The notes under the pieces were generated by a model. The model saw nothing but the letters and a program-made list of their open reading frames with translations, was not told the DNA's origin and searched no databases. Position numbers and translations under genes: made by a program. Of a DNA stretch of 64,000 nt, positions 27,563 to 36,295 are shown piece after piece; the first letter of the stretch is position 1; every line of letters begins with the position of its first letter. Source of the stretch: VAZQ01 sp963835165 (lineage in GTDB: Bacteria; Pseudomonadota; Alphaproteobacteria; Rhizobiales; Xanthobacteraceae); NCBI GenBank assembly GCA_963835165.1, contig CAWIGD010000044.1:161430-225429 (forward strand), in the 5' to 3' direction.

Positions 27563-28546
27563 CTATTCCGATACCCGGACATCGGCCTCCTTGATCACCT
27601 GCGACCACTTGCCGATCTCGGACTTGATGTAGGCATCGAGCGCGTCGGGGGAGCCGGAGCCGATCGTCATCCCGAGGTCGGCGAAACGTTTCTGGGTCTC
27701 CGGCTGAGCGACGAGGCGCGTCACTTCAGTGTTCAACCGCAGCACGATCTCCCGGGCCGTTCCTGCCGGTGCGACCAATGCAAACCAGGTCGCCGCGTCG
27801 AAGCCGGGGAGGGCGACCTCCGCGATGGTGGGAATTTCCGGCGCCGTGGCGGCGCGCTGCGCGCTGGTGACGGCGAGCGCGCGCAGCGACCCTGCCTTGA
27901 CGTTGCCGATGACGGCGGAGAGGTTGGCGAAGATCAGATGCAACTGTCCGCCGAGAAGGTCGTTGATCGCCGGCGCCTCTCCCCGATAGGCGACGTGGAC
28001 CATCTTGACGCCGGCCTGGATCGAAAACAGCTCGCCCGCCATGTGTGGCGTTGTTCCGAGCCCGCCTGAGCCGAAATTGATCGTGCCCGGCTTGGCCTTG
28101 GCCAGCGCGATCAGGTCGCGCACCGATTGCACCGGTACCGAAGGGTGAACGACCAAGACGAGCGGCGAGACGCCCGCCATCGCCACTCCGACGAAATCCT
28201 TCCCGGCGTCGATCGAAAACTTGCGATAGAGCGCCGGCGCGACCGCGAGCGTGGTCTGGCTGCCCATCATCAGCGTGTATCCATCGGGCACCGATTTCGC
28301 CACCGCCTCGGCGGCGATCATCCCGCTCGCGCCCGGGCGGTTCTCCACGACGACCGTCTGACCCAGGGCTTCGGTCAGCTTTTGCGCCAGAATTCTGGCG
28401 GCAACGTCGGTGCCGCCGCCGGCGGCGAAGCCGACCAACATCTTCACCGGCCGGTCGGGATACGTGGCGGTCTGCGCATGGCCATCGGTCGCGGCCATGC
28501 CGGTCGCGAGAACAACACCGAGCAAGATGCGCGATGCACTCGTCAA
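27563..28546 (-). CDS. Bug/TctC-family extracytoplasmic binding protein
   Basis: Encodes 327 residues with a signal peptide (MTSASRILLGVVLATGMAAT ... GHAQ). Family features are YPDRPVKMLVGFAAGGGTD near the mature N-terminus, GQTVVVENRPGASG, and HVAYRGEAPAINDLLGGQ. Bug proteins bind carboxylates for tripartite tricarboxylate transporters, but many are orphans; no TctA/TctB gene is near. It interrupts the fur-miaB neighbourhood, which is usually contiguous in Hyphomicrobiales. The ligand cannot be inferred. Confidence 0.9.
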   Translation of the reverse strand: MTSASRILLGVVLATGMAATDGHAQTATYPDRPVKMLVGFAAGGGTDVAARILAQKLTEALGQTVVVENRPGASGMIAAEAVAKSVPDGYTLMMGSQTTLAVAPALYRKFSIDAGKDFVGVAMAGVSPLVLVVHPSVPVQSVRDLIALAKAKPGTINFGSGGLGTTPHMAGELFSIQAGVKMVHVAYRGEAPAINDLLGGQLHLIFANLSAVIGNVKAGSLRALAVTSAQRAATAPEIPTIAEVALPGFDAATWFALVAPAGTAREIVLRLNTEVTRLVAQPETQKRFADLGMTIGSGSPDALDAYIKSEIGKWSQVIKEADVRVSE

Positions 28547-28573
28547 TGCTCGTCCCTCAATCGCAACGCGGCT

Positions 28574-29008
28574 TCAGCGCTTCGGCTTGTCGTCGAGCGG
28601 GATCGCGTAGAGTTCGAGCCGATGATCGATCAGCCGGTAGCCCAGGCGCCGCGCCACCTCGGCCTGCAGCCGTTCGATATCTTCCGACTGGAACTCGATC
28701 ACCTCGCCGGTGCGCAGATTGATGAGGTGGTCGTGATGGCTGTCGGGTATCTGCTCGTAGCGGGCGCGGCCGTTGCGGAAGTCATGGCGCTCGATGATGC
28801 CGGCATCCTCGAACAGCTTCACCGTCCGGTAGACGGTGGAAATCGAGATGCGGTCGTCCACCGCGGCGCAACGCCGATAGAGCTCCTCGACATCCGGATG
28901 GTCATCCGCAGCCGCCAGCACGCGCGCAATGACCCGACGCTGCTCGGTCATGCGCATGCCCTTGGCCGTGCATAAAGCTTCGATGTCTCTAGGCTTCGGC
29001 GCGTTCAC
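28574..29008 (-). CDS. fur: Fur/Mur-family metalloregulator
   Basis: Encodes 144 residues from a GTG at 29008 with GGAG upstream; a longer in-frame ORF to 29140 overlaps rimI and adds unrelated residues. The winged helix (TEQRRVIARVLAAADDHPDV, ISISTVYRTVKLFEDAGII) and the metal site SHHDHLINLRTGEVIEF are clear. No C-terminal CxxC pairs are present. In Rhizobium-group bacteria the Fur at this locus acts mainly as a manganese sensor (Mur); which metal is sensed here cannot be read from sequence. Confidence 0.93.
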   Translation of the reverse strand: MNAPKPRDIEALCTAKGMRMTEQRRVIARVLAAADDHPDVEELYRRCAAVDDRISISTVYRTVKLFEDAGIIERHDFRNGRARYEQIPDSHHDHLINLRTGEVIEFQSEDIERLQAEVARRLGYRLIDHRLELYAIPLDDKPKR

Positions 29009-29136
29009 GACGCTTCTCCGTCCGACCGCAATATCATGGCAGGGGGGTGGAATCCATCGGTCCCGGGCCTCGGTCATCAGGGGTTGGGTCGTGGCCCCGT
29101 TCGGTCTGATTGCTGAATTCCGAGCACTGTTGCGTA

Positions 29137-29616
29137 TCACACCAGGTCTCGACGGAGAATCAGTGCGGCCGAGCCCTGGCCGGCGGGGTAATAGCCTTCC
29201 CGGCGCCCGACCTCGCGGAAGCCGGCGCGCCGATAAAGCCGGCGCGCCGGCTGGTTGCCTTCGTCCACTTCAAGAAAAACCGCGCGTGCGCCGAGACCCG
29301 CGAGCCGGCGCAGATGCAGATCGAGCAACTTGCGCGCCAGTCCCTTGCCGCGCCGGGAAGCGGCGACGGCGACCGAAAGGATTTCGGCTTCCTCGAGCAC
29401 CCGCCGCGATATGATGAACCCGATAAGACTGCGGCCCACCATGGCGCGATGCGCAACGACATGACGGTCGAGAAGCAGATGTTCGAATTCGCCATCACTC
29501 CATCCGCGGTGGAACGAGGCTGCGTGCAGGCCGGCGAGCGCACGGGCGTCCCGCGGCGAGGCTTCCGACAGCGCGGGCTCGCTGCGCGCGAACAGACGGG
29601 TGATGATCGCGATCAT
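29137..29616 (-). CDS. rimI: Ribosomal-protein-alanine N-acetyltransferase RimI
   Basis: Encodes 159 residues with the GNAT acetyl-CoA loop RRGKGLARKLLDLHL and the LEVDEGNQPARRLYRRAGF segment typical of RimI. It acetylates N-terminal Ala of ribosomal protein S18 or related substrates. The start overlaps the tsaB stop by 4 bp, as in many bacteria. Confidence 0.92.
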   Translation of the reverse strand: MIAIITRLFARSEPALSEASPRDARALAGLHAASFHRGWSDGEFEHLLLDRHVVAHRAMVGRSLIGFIISRRVLEEAEILSVAVAASRRGKGLARKLLDLHLRRLAGLGARAVFLEVDEGNQPARRLYRRAGFREVGRREGYYPAGQGSAALILRRDLV

Positions 29617-30296
29617 CGACGAGGCAGGCGTGCCGCATCCTGCGGCTGTGCGTCGGGCGCGCGTAGATAAAGCGGCTTCGGCGGCCCATAACCTTCCGCC
29701 GCGGCGGCACCGAGCCGCGCGACCCAGTCGATGTCCGGCGCGCTGCGATGCTCGACCTGCAAAGGCGGTTCAGCTCCCTTCGGCCATGCTGCCGCCACCT
29801 GTTTTGCAGCCGAACCAATGATGCGGGCGGGGCCGGTGATCGCCGCTCGCACGGCGTCGCGCAGCGTCGCGATGCGAGGGGCGACGAGCGTGCGCCCGCC
29901 GATGCCGAAGACCTGCAGATAGACGTTGTCGTGGCGTGCGTCGATCGCCGCCACCACGTGCGTCGTGTCGTCTTCGGCGATCAGCGGCGTGGCAAAGGCC
30001 GCCAGCGTGGAAAGGCCGATCGCCGGCTTTCCGGCCGCAAGCGCGATGCCGCGCGCGGCCGCTATTCCCACCCGCAACCCGGTAAAGCTGCCGGGGCCGG
30101 TGGTGACGGCGATGCGGTCGAGGCTGGCGAATTCGATCTCGGCCAGGTCCATCACCCGCGCAAGCAGCGGCATCACGGCTTCGGCGTGCCCGCGCGCCAT
30201 CGCAAGGCTCTCGCTGGCGGTGATGCCACCGCGATCGGTATCGAATACGGCGGCCGAGCAGGCCTCGAGCGCCGTGTCGATGGCAAGGACGCGCAT
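29613..30296 (-). CDS. tsaB: tRNA t6A modification protein TsaB
   Basis: Encodes 227 residues beginning MRVLAIDTALEACSAAVFD, with VTTGPGSFTGLRVGIAAARG diagnostic of TsaB (YeaZ). It is an inactive ASKHA paralogue that scaffolds TsaD and TsaE for threonylcarbamoyladenosine-37 synthesis. It is coupled to rimI by a 4-bp overlap. Confidence 0.95.
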   Translation of the reverse strand: MRVLAIDTALEACSAAVFDTDRGGITASESLAMARGHAEAVMPLLARVMDLAEIEFASLDRIAVTTGPGSFTGLRVGIAAARGIALAAGKPAIGLSTLAAFATPLIAEDDTTHVVAAIDARHDNVYLQVFGIGGRTLVAPRIATLRDAVRAAITGPARIIGSAAKQVAAAWPKGAEPPLQVEHRSAPDIDWVARLGAAAAEGYGPPKPLYLRAPDAQPQDAARLPRR

Positions 30297-30419
30297 GGCT
30301 TAACCTTGGCCGCAAACATCCGTGTCGGCGGACGACGCAGTAAACGTCGAAATTTGGGGGGTCCGCCGCTGTGCTGGTTGGTTATTGGCCTCACTTGGCC
30401 TTCGAATGAGGGGCCTGGG

Positions 30420-30983
30420 TCATGCCATCGGCCTGACTTCGACGATGTCGGGGAGGTAGTGGCGCAGGAGATTCTGGATGCCGTGACGCAGCGTTGCGGT
30501 CGAGGACGGGCATCCCGAACAGGCGCCCTTCATATCGAGATAGACGATGCCGTCCTTGAAGCCGCGGAAGGTGATGTCGCCGCCGTCATTGGCGACCGCC
30601 GGCCGCACCCGCGCTTCGATCAGCTCCTTGATGGTGGCGACCGTCTCGGAATCCTTGGCTTCGAAGAACTCCTCGCTATCGGCCGATGCCGGCGCATCCT
30701 GGCCGCTCACGATCGGCGCGCCGGACATGAAGTGCTCCATGATGGCGCCGAGGATGGCCGGCTTGAGCTGCTGCCATTCGCCCTCGCTCTTGGTGACGGC
30801 GATGAAATCGGAGCCGAAAAACACCCCGGAGACGCCTGCGACGTCAAACAGGCGCTCGGCCAGCGGTGACTGGGTGGCCGCGTCCTTGTCACGCATATCG
30901 AGCGTGCCGCTCGGCAGCACGGCCCGTCCGGGCAGGAATTTGAGCGTCGCCGGATTGGGGGTTGGCTCGGTCTGGATGAACAT
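30420..30983 (-). CDS. NifU-family Fe-S scaffold protein
   Basis: Encodes 187 residues: an N-terminal Nfu_N domain (MFIQTEPTPNPATLKFLPGR) and a C-terminal NifU-like domain (IELIEARVRPAVANDGGDI region) with the cluster-binding CxxC in GACSGCPSSTATLRHGI. It would carry a 4Fe-4S cluster to client proteins; MiaB nearby is one possible client. It stands between tsaB and a universal stress protein in the conserved order. Confidence 0.94.
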   Translation of the reverse strand: MFIQTEPTPNPATLKFLPGRAVLPSGTLDMRDKDAATQSPLAERLFDVAGVSGVFFGSDFIAVTKSEGEWQQLKPAILGAIMEHFMSGAPIVSGQDAPASADSEEFFEAKDSETVATIKELIEARVRPAVANDGGDITFRGFKDGIVYLDMKGACSGCPSSTATLRHGIQNLLRHYLPDIVEVRPMA

Positions 30984-31116
30984 GACTAGCTCCTTCAGCG
31001 GCTCAGGACCAATCGCCTGCGCGCAAATTGCCGCGTGCCATCATTGTAATAGGTGGCGCCGCGCGGTGGAAGTTCAAGCGCCGGGCCGGCGATGACGCCA
31101 GCGGAACCCGCCGGTA

Positions 31117-31611
31117 TCAGGACATCGCATCGAGATCCTCGTCGCTGAGGTGCCCGGGCACGATGGCGACCGGGATGGGAAAGTCGCCTGCGTTCTTGCA
31201 GACGCTGGATACCAGCGGTCCAGGGCCCTCCTTGCCGGTGTCGGCGGCGAGCACCAGGATGGCGATGTCCTCATCGTCCTCAATCAGATTAAGCACCTCC
31301 TGCGCCTTTTCGCCTTCGCGGATCACGCGTTGCGGCATGACGCCGGTGATGCTCGAGGCGCGGATGGCATGGCGATCAAGCACGGCGTTCGCCTCCTCGT
31401 GCGCCTCGGCGCGCATGATGTCGGCGACGCCGAGCCATTGCTGGTTGCGATCGTGGGTTTCGATGACGCGCAGCATCAGCACGGTGGCTCCGATTCGCAG
31501 CGCGCGCCGACTGGCGAAATAGAGCGCGCGGTCGCATTCCGGCGAATCGTCGATCACGACCATGAATTTCGGCGAGTGACCCGCCTCGTAGCTGCGGCGC
31601 TTCTTGCTCAT
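31117..31611 (-). CDS. Universal stress protein
   Basis: Encodes 164 residues with a UspA alpha/beta fold: VVIDDSPECDRALYFASRRA at the first strand/helix, RIGATVLMLRVIETHD, and DDEDIAILVLAADTGKEGPG near the C-terminus. No clean G-x2-G-x9-G(S/T) ATP loop is visible, so nucleotide binding is uncertain. Its position between nifU and trpS is conserved in Hyphomicrobiales. Confidence 0.9.
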   Translation of the reverse strand: MSKKRRSYEAGHSPKFMVVIDDSPECDRALYFASRRALRIGATVLMLRVIETHDRNQQWLGVADIMRAEAHEEANAVLDRHAIRASSITGVMPQRVIREGEKAQEVLNLIEDDEDIAILVLAADTGKEGPGPLVSSVCKNAGDFPIPVAIVPGHLSDEDLDAMS

Positions 31612-31711
31612 CGGCTCCCCCGGCCAATTTCAAGAATCCTGCCACGCCGTTCGGTAGCGGCACAAGTGCGCACCACGGTGAGACGGTTGCAAGTGGTCGG
31701 ATTATGCTGAC

Positions 31712-32746
31712 TCAGCGGCGGACGAAACCCACGATGTCCTTGACCGCTTTCATGGTCTCGGCCGCGATGACCTGCGCGCGCGCGCCGCCGTCAGCGAGTA
31801 CCGAATCGATATAGACGGGGTCGGCGACGAGTCGCTTCATTTCGGCATTGATCGGGCCGAGCTTGGCGACCGCGAGATCGACCAGCGCGGCCTTGAAGGT
31901 TGAGAATTGCGCGCCGCCGAATTCCCTCAGCACGTCCGCCTTGCTCGTTTCCGCAAGCGCCGCATAGATGCCGACCAGGTTGTCAGCCTCGGGTCGCGGA
32001 TCCAAGCCCTTCTCCTCGCTCGGCAGCGCCTCCGGGTCGGTCTTGGCCCTTCGAATCTTATGGGCAATCGCTTCGGCGTCGTCGGTCAGATTGATGCGCG
32101 ATTGGTCCGAAGCATCCGATTTCGACATCTTCTTCGAGCCGTCACGCAGCGACATCACGCGCGTCGCCGGCCCCTGGATCAACGGCTCGGGCTGTGGAAA
32201 GAACGCGTCGCCGTAGCCGTGCGCCTGGATCGACTTGATGAAGTCGTTGTTGAATTTCTGCGCGATGTCGCGCGAAAGCTCCAGATGCTGCTTCTGGTCC
32301 TCTCCGACCGGCACGTGAGTGGCGCGATAGACAAGGATGTCCGCCGCCATCAGGGTGGGATAGGAGTAGAGACCGATCGATGCGTTCTCGCGATCCTTGC
32401 CCGCCTTCTCCTTGAACTGGGTCATGCGGTTGAGCCAGCCGAGACGGGCGACGCAGTTGAACACCCAGGCAAGCTCGGCATGCTCGGCGACCTGGCTTTG
32501 ATTGAACACGATGTGCTTTTTCGGATCGATGCCGCAGGCAAGAAACGCGGCGGTGACCTCGCGGATCGCCTTCGGCAACTCGGCCGGATCCTGCCACACC
32601 GTGATCGCGTGCAGATCCACCACGCAATAGATGCAGTCGTACCTGTCCTGCAGCGCGACGAATTTCACGAGCGCGCCGAGATAATTGCCGAGGTGCAGAT
32701 TGCCGGTCGGCTGCACGCCGGAAAATACCCGCTCCTTGAACGCCAT
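31712..32746 (-). CDS. trpS: Tryptophanyl-tRNA synthetase
   Basis: Encodes 344 residues from the ATG at 32746 (MAFKERVFSGVQPTGNLHLG) with AGGA upstream; an ORF start at 32815 adds residues not seen in the family. Class I motifs are the HIGH-like TGNLHLGNYLGA and the KMSKS loop DGSKKMSKSDASD. It lies 65 bp after murJ. Confidence 0.97.
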   Translation of the reverse strand: MAFKERVFSGVQPTGNLHLGNYLGALVKFVALQDRYDCIYCVVDLHAITVWQDPAELPKAIREVTAAFLACGIDPKKHIVFNQSQVAEHAELAWVFNCVARLGWLNRMTQFKEKAGKDRENASIGLYSYPTLMAADILVYRATHVPVGEDQKQHLELSRDIAQKFNNDFIKSIQAHGYGDAFFPQPEPLIQGPATRVMSLRDGSKKMSKSDASDQSRINLTDDAEAIAHKIRRAKTDPEALPSEEKGLDPRPEADNLVGIYAALAETSKADVLREFGGAQFSTFKAALVDLAVAKLGPINAEMKRLVADPVYIDSVLADGGARAQVIAAETMKAVKDIVGFVRR

Positions 32747-32811
32747 GCCGGGATCCTCGTCGGTTGCGCCGCCACATGGCATGACCCGAGCCCCACGCGC
32801 AAGAGGAGCGC

Positions 32812-34425
32812 TCACTCCCGTGGTCCGGGATTACGCACGGCGGCGAGAAGGTCGCGCATGCGCGCGGCGCGGAGGACTTCGAGGCTTGCCATGTAAGTCA
32901 CCAGCCCGATCGCGACCAGGACCACGAGTACGGCCATCCGCGCCAGCGATCCGCTCGCGTTGAACAGCGGTGCGAGCAGCGCGAGCACGGCAAAGATCGA
33001 CAGTCCCATGACGACGGCCGCCAGGACGATCCGTGGCAGCCGCCGCGCTGCGTCGCGATCGAGACGCAGCCAGCCCCGTCGCTGCAAGATCGTGCCGAGG
33101 ATCATCGCGCCGACCCAGCCGGAAATCGCAATCGCCGCCGCCACGCCGACGTGGCCGTAATGGGGAAACAGAGCAAGCGATCCGATGACGGCCGACGCAA
33201 GCCCGACCAGCGCAGCAAGCATCGGCGTGCGCGTGTCCTCATGCGCGAACGACACCGCGCCGAATACCTTCTCGAGCGCGTGGCCGGGCAAGCCGGCGCA
33301 GATCGCCGCGAGCGCCGCGGCGACGGCTGCGGTATCGCGCGGCCCGAAGGCGCCGCGCTCGAACAGCGCGGCGGCGATCGGCTCCGCCAGCACCGCGAAG
33401 CCGACCGCGGAGGGAAGCGCCAGGCCGATCGCAATCTCGACCCCGCGCGATTGCGCCGCCGCGCTCGCCGCGCTTTCTCCGCTGCGCACGCTCGCGGCGA
33501 TCGCCGACACCAGCACCGAAGCCATGGCGATCGAGATCACGCCGAGCGGCAATTCGTACAGGCGGTTGGCGTAGTAGAGCCACGACACCGCGGCCTGCGA
33601 GGATGACGCGACCATGGCGCCGGCGATCAGCTTCAGTTGCGGAATGCCGGCAGCGACAAGGCCGGGAACGGCGAGCAAGAAGAAGCGCCGCGCATCGGGG
33701 GAAAAGTGAATGCAGCCGCGGAGCCAGCGCGGTGCCTCCCGCCGCGAACCGGTGCCCGCCTTTCCGGCGCTGCCGGTGGAGCGCCGCAGCTGCAGAAAGC
33801 CGGCTCCGGTCACGCCCAGCTGGACGATCCCGGCGAGCAGGATCGCATAGGCGAGGATCGCGCCGACCGCGGATGGCTGCGTCACGCCCAAGCCCGCGAT
33901 CCATGCGAGCGCAAGCAGCAGCACCACGTTGAAGGCGACCGTGCCCAGGCCGGCCGCGACCATGCGACCCTGGGCGTTGAGCGCCGCCGCCAGGACGGCG
34001 ACGATGCCGGTCAACGCCAGATAGGGCGCGACGATACGAAGATACTCGGTTGCCAATGCATGACGTTCTCCGTCGAAGCCGGGCGCGAGCAGGCCGGTGA
34101 GCGCCGGTGCGAACCAGAGCGCGCCTGCCGCCAGTACGCCGCCCACGAGCAGCGTGGCGCTGAACACCTGCTGAAAGAAGCGATGGGCGCCAGCCCGGCC
34201 CTCGATCTGCTTGATCCGCAGCCACAACGGCACGAAGGCCGCGTTGAGCGCGCCCTCGGCCAGCAGTCGGCGGAAGAAATTGGTGATCTGCAGGACCGCA
34301 AAGAACGCGTCGGAGAAGACGCCCGCGCCGAGTAGCGCGGCAATGCCCATGTCGCGGGCAAATCCGAGGAGCCGCGACCCCAGCGTTGCGCTGCCGACGG
34401 TGGTGACATCGCGCGCGAGCGACAT
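32812..34425 (-). CDS. murJ: Lipid II flippase MurJ
   Basis: Encodes 537 residues and about 14 hydrophobic segments, the MOP-superfamily MviN/MurJ pattern. It moves lipid II across the inner membrane for peptidoglycan synthesis. Conserved stretches are LGFARDMGIAALLGAGVFSD, NFFRRLLAEGALNAAFVPLW and VFGAVSFAHEDTRTPM. It is first in the murJ-trpS-usp-nifU run and divergent from the pfkB gene. Confidence 0.95.
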   Translation of the reverse strand: MSLARDVTTVGSATLGSRLLGFARDMGIAALLGAGVFSDAFFAVLQITNFFRRLLAEGALNAAFVPLWLRIKQIEGRAGAHRFFQQVFSATLLVGGVLAAGALWFAPALTGLLAPGFDGERHALATEYLRIVAPYLALTGIVAVLAAALNAQGRMVAAGLGTVAFNVVLLLALAWIAGLGVTQPSAVGAILAYAILLAGIVQLGVTGAGFLQLRRSTGSAGKAGTGSRREAPRWLRGCIHFSPDARRFFLLAVPGLVAAGIPQLKLIAGAMVASSSQAAVSWLYYANRLYELPLGVISIAMASVLVSAIAASVRSGESAASAAAQSRGVEIAIGLALPSAVGFAVLAEPIAAALFERGAFGPRDTAAVAAALAAICAGLPGHALEKVFGAVSFAHEDTRTPMLAALVGLASAVIGSLALFPHYGHVGVAAAIAISGWVGAMILGTILQRRGWLRLDRDAARRLPRIVLAAVVMGLSIFAVLALLAPLFNASGSLARMAVLVVLVAIGLVTYMASLEVLRAARMRDLLAAVRNPGPRE

Positions 34426-34631
34426 GAAGCGTGGCCTCCGTCCCTATTGTAGTGGGGCGCCCGGCGAGGCGTCACCCTCGGTTTGGTTCCGCTGGTTCGC
34501 GTCCGCTGCGGTGGTCTATCAACCGCTTGATTTGGTGCGATGGCAGCGTGCGGCATTGGTTAGCAGCACGCGATTGCCTCGAAGAATTCGACCGCTATAG
34601 TGCGCCCGCCTCATGGGTGGGAGTTTTTTGA

Positions 34632-35633
34632 ATGGCTTCAACGCAATTCGACGTCCTCGGCATCGGCAACGCGATTGTCGATGTCATTGCACGCACCGAA
34701 GATGATTTCCTGGCCAAGCAAAAGATGCGCAAGGGCGCGATGCAGCTGATCGATGAGGCGCAGGCGGGAGCGATCTACGATGCCATGGGACCGGCGGTGG
34801 AAGTGTCCGGCGGCTCGGCGGCGAATACCATCGTGGGGGTGGCGAGCCTCGGCGGGCGCGCGGCGTTCATCGGCAAGGTCAAGGATGACGAGCTTGGCCG
34901 CGTATTCGCGCACGACATCCGTGCTGCGGGGGTGGCCTTCGCAACGCCGCCCGCGTCGGCCGGTCCATCGACCGCGCGCTGCTATGTGCTGGTCACGCCC
35001 GACGGCGAGCGCACCATGAATACCTATCTTGGAGCGGCCCAGGATCTGCATCCGAACGATATCGACGCCGACGCCATTGCCGCCGCCCAGATCATCTATC
35101 TCGAGGGCTATCTGTGGGATCCGCCGCACGCGAAGGAAGCTTTCCTCAAGGCCGCAAAGATCGCGCACGGCGCCGAGCGCGATGTCGCGCTCACGTTGTC
35201 GGACGCGTTTTGCGTCGGCCGATATCGCGCGGAATTCCTCGATCTCATTCGCACCGGCACGGTCGATATCGTCTTCGCCAATGAGAGCGAGCTGCACAGT
35301 CTTTATGAGACCGCCGACTTCGACACCGCGGTCAAAGCGCTGCGCAACGACGTGCGGCTTGCCGTGATCACCCGCAGCGAAAAGGGTTGTCTGGTTGTGA
35401 CCCGCGAGGAGACCGACGCGATTCCAGCGAGCCCGATCGAGCGGCTGGTCGACGCCACCGGCGCGGGCGATCTCTTCGCCGCGGGTTTTCTGGTCGGACT
35501 GTCGCGCGGCGTCGACTATCGCACGGCTGCACGGCTTGGAGCGCTGGCCGCGGCCGAGGTGATCCAACATCTCGGCGCCCGGCCCGAAACCTCGCTGAAG
35601 AATTTGGCGAGGGATAACGGCTTCGATCTTTGA
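34632..35633 (+). CDS. PfkB-family carbohydrate/adenosine kinase
   Basis: Encodes 333 residues. Ribokinase-fold signatures are VSGGSAANTIVGVASLGG near residues 58-75 and the C-terminal DATGAGDLFAAGFLVGL, whose Asp is the catalytic base. The overall pattern (GNAIVDVIA, YLGAAQDL, FANESELHSLYE) resembles bacterial adenosine-kinase-like PfkB proteins of Hyphomicrobiales. The substrate is inferred only from this likeness. A GGGAGT ribosome site precedes the ATG. Confidence 0.9.
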   Translation: MASTQFDVLGIGNAIVDVIARTEDDFLAKQKMRKGAMQLIDEAQAGAIYDAMGPAVEVSGGSAANTIVGVASLGGRAAFIGKVKDDELGRVFAHDIRAAGVAFATPPASAGPSTARCYVLVTPDGERTMNTYLGAAQDLHPNDIDADAIAAAQIIYLEGYLWDPPHAKEAFLKAAKIAHGAERDVALTLSDAFCVGRYRAEFLDLIRTGTVDIVFANESELHSLYETADFDTAVKALRNDVRLAVITRSEKGCLVVTREETDAIPASPIERLVDATGAGDLFAAGFLVGLSRGVDYRTAARLGALAAAEVIQHLGARPETSLKNLARDNGFDL

Positions 35634-35852
35634 CGGCGCGAACGCCCGCGCCCGGCGCCAGCGGGGCAACCGCGACGCGACGATGCCGGCAATGATGACG
35701 CCGAGAGCTTCCGGATCATCGCCGGGCGTCGTGATGGACGTTGTCCACAGTGATCCACAGGAATCCATTGCGGTCATCAGCCTGTCTCGGAACCGTCGTG
35801 CTGCTCTGGCATTGGAACCAAGCCGAGGGAAGTTCCCCCAGGAGGTGGTGCC

Positions 35853-36065
35853 ATGAGTTCACTGGTCGATCGTCTTCCCACCCGGTTCCCGGTCGGAACC
35901 CGCTACGTCATTGAAGGTCGCCCGGGCGGCGACGGCCCTCTCCGCATCCATTTGCGATATCTCGAATTTCCCGACGGCCGCCAGGTGGAACTGCCAAGCG
36001 ATGCGGCGGAACGGACGCGATCTCGGCGCGACCGCCCGCGTCGCCGCCGGTCCTCGCGAAAATAA
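35853..36065 (+). CDS. Small conserved protein of unknown function
   Basis: Encodes 70 residues beginning MSSLVDRLPTRFPVGTRYVI, preceded by a near-perfect AGGAGGTGG ribosome site. The first 45 residues look like a compact beta-rich fold (IHLRYLEFPDGRQVELPSD) and the tail is Arg/Ser-rich, which may bind nucleic acid. I believe similar short proteins occur in Bradyrhizobium-like genomes. No function can be assigned. Two DnaA-box-like words just upstream (near 35741-35760) are probably incidental. Confidence 0.7.
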   Translation: MSSLVDRLPTRFPVGTRYVIEGRPGGDGPLRIHLRYLEFPDGRQVELPSDAAERTRSRRDRPRRRRSSRK

Positions 36066-36295
36066 TTTCGTTGCCAGGAACCGCCCGCTCCCATGCCGCG
36101 TTGGATAGGTAACGCCGGGTGGCGTGCCCCCAGCCCCCAACCCCTCACCCATCCGGCGAAAGACCCTGGCCCTTCGGGCGCCGGGGTCTTCTTTTATGTG
36201 CATCTTGGCAAACGCTGATCTGATCGCCAGGCGCCGGTCGACGACTGCAGTTCCATCGCGCGAGCAGAGGGCAGATAACGGAATCGTGATCCCGG

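Noticed and set aside
35738..35762. Two DnaA-box-like words (TTGTCCACA, GATCCACAG)
   Set aside because: Each differs from the box consensus, there is no AT-rich unwinding region or dnaA/hemE neighbourhood, so a replication origin is not supported.
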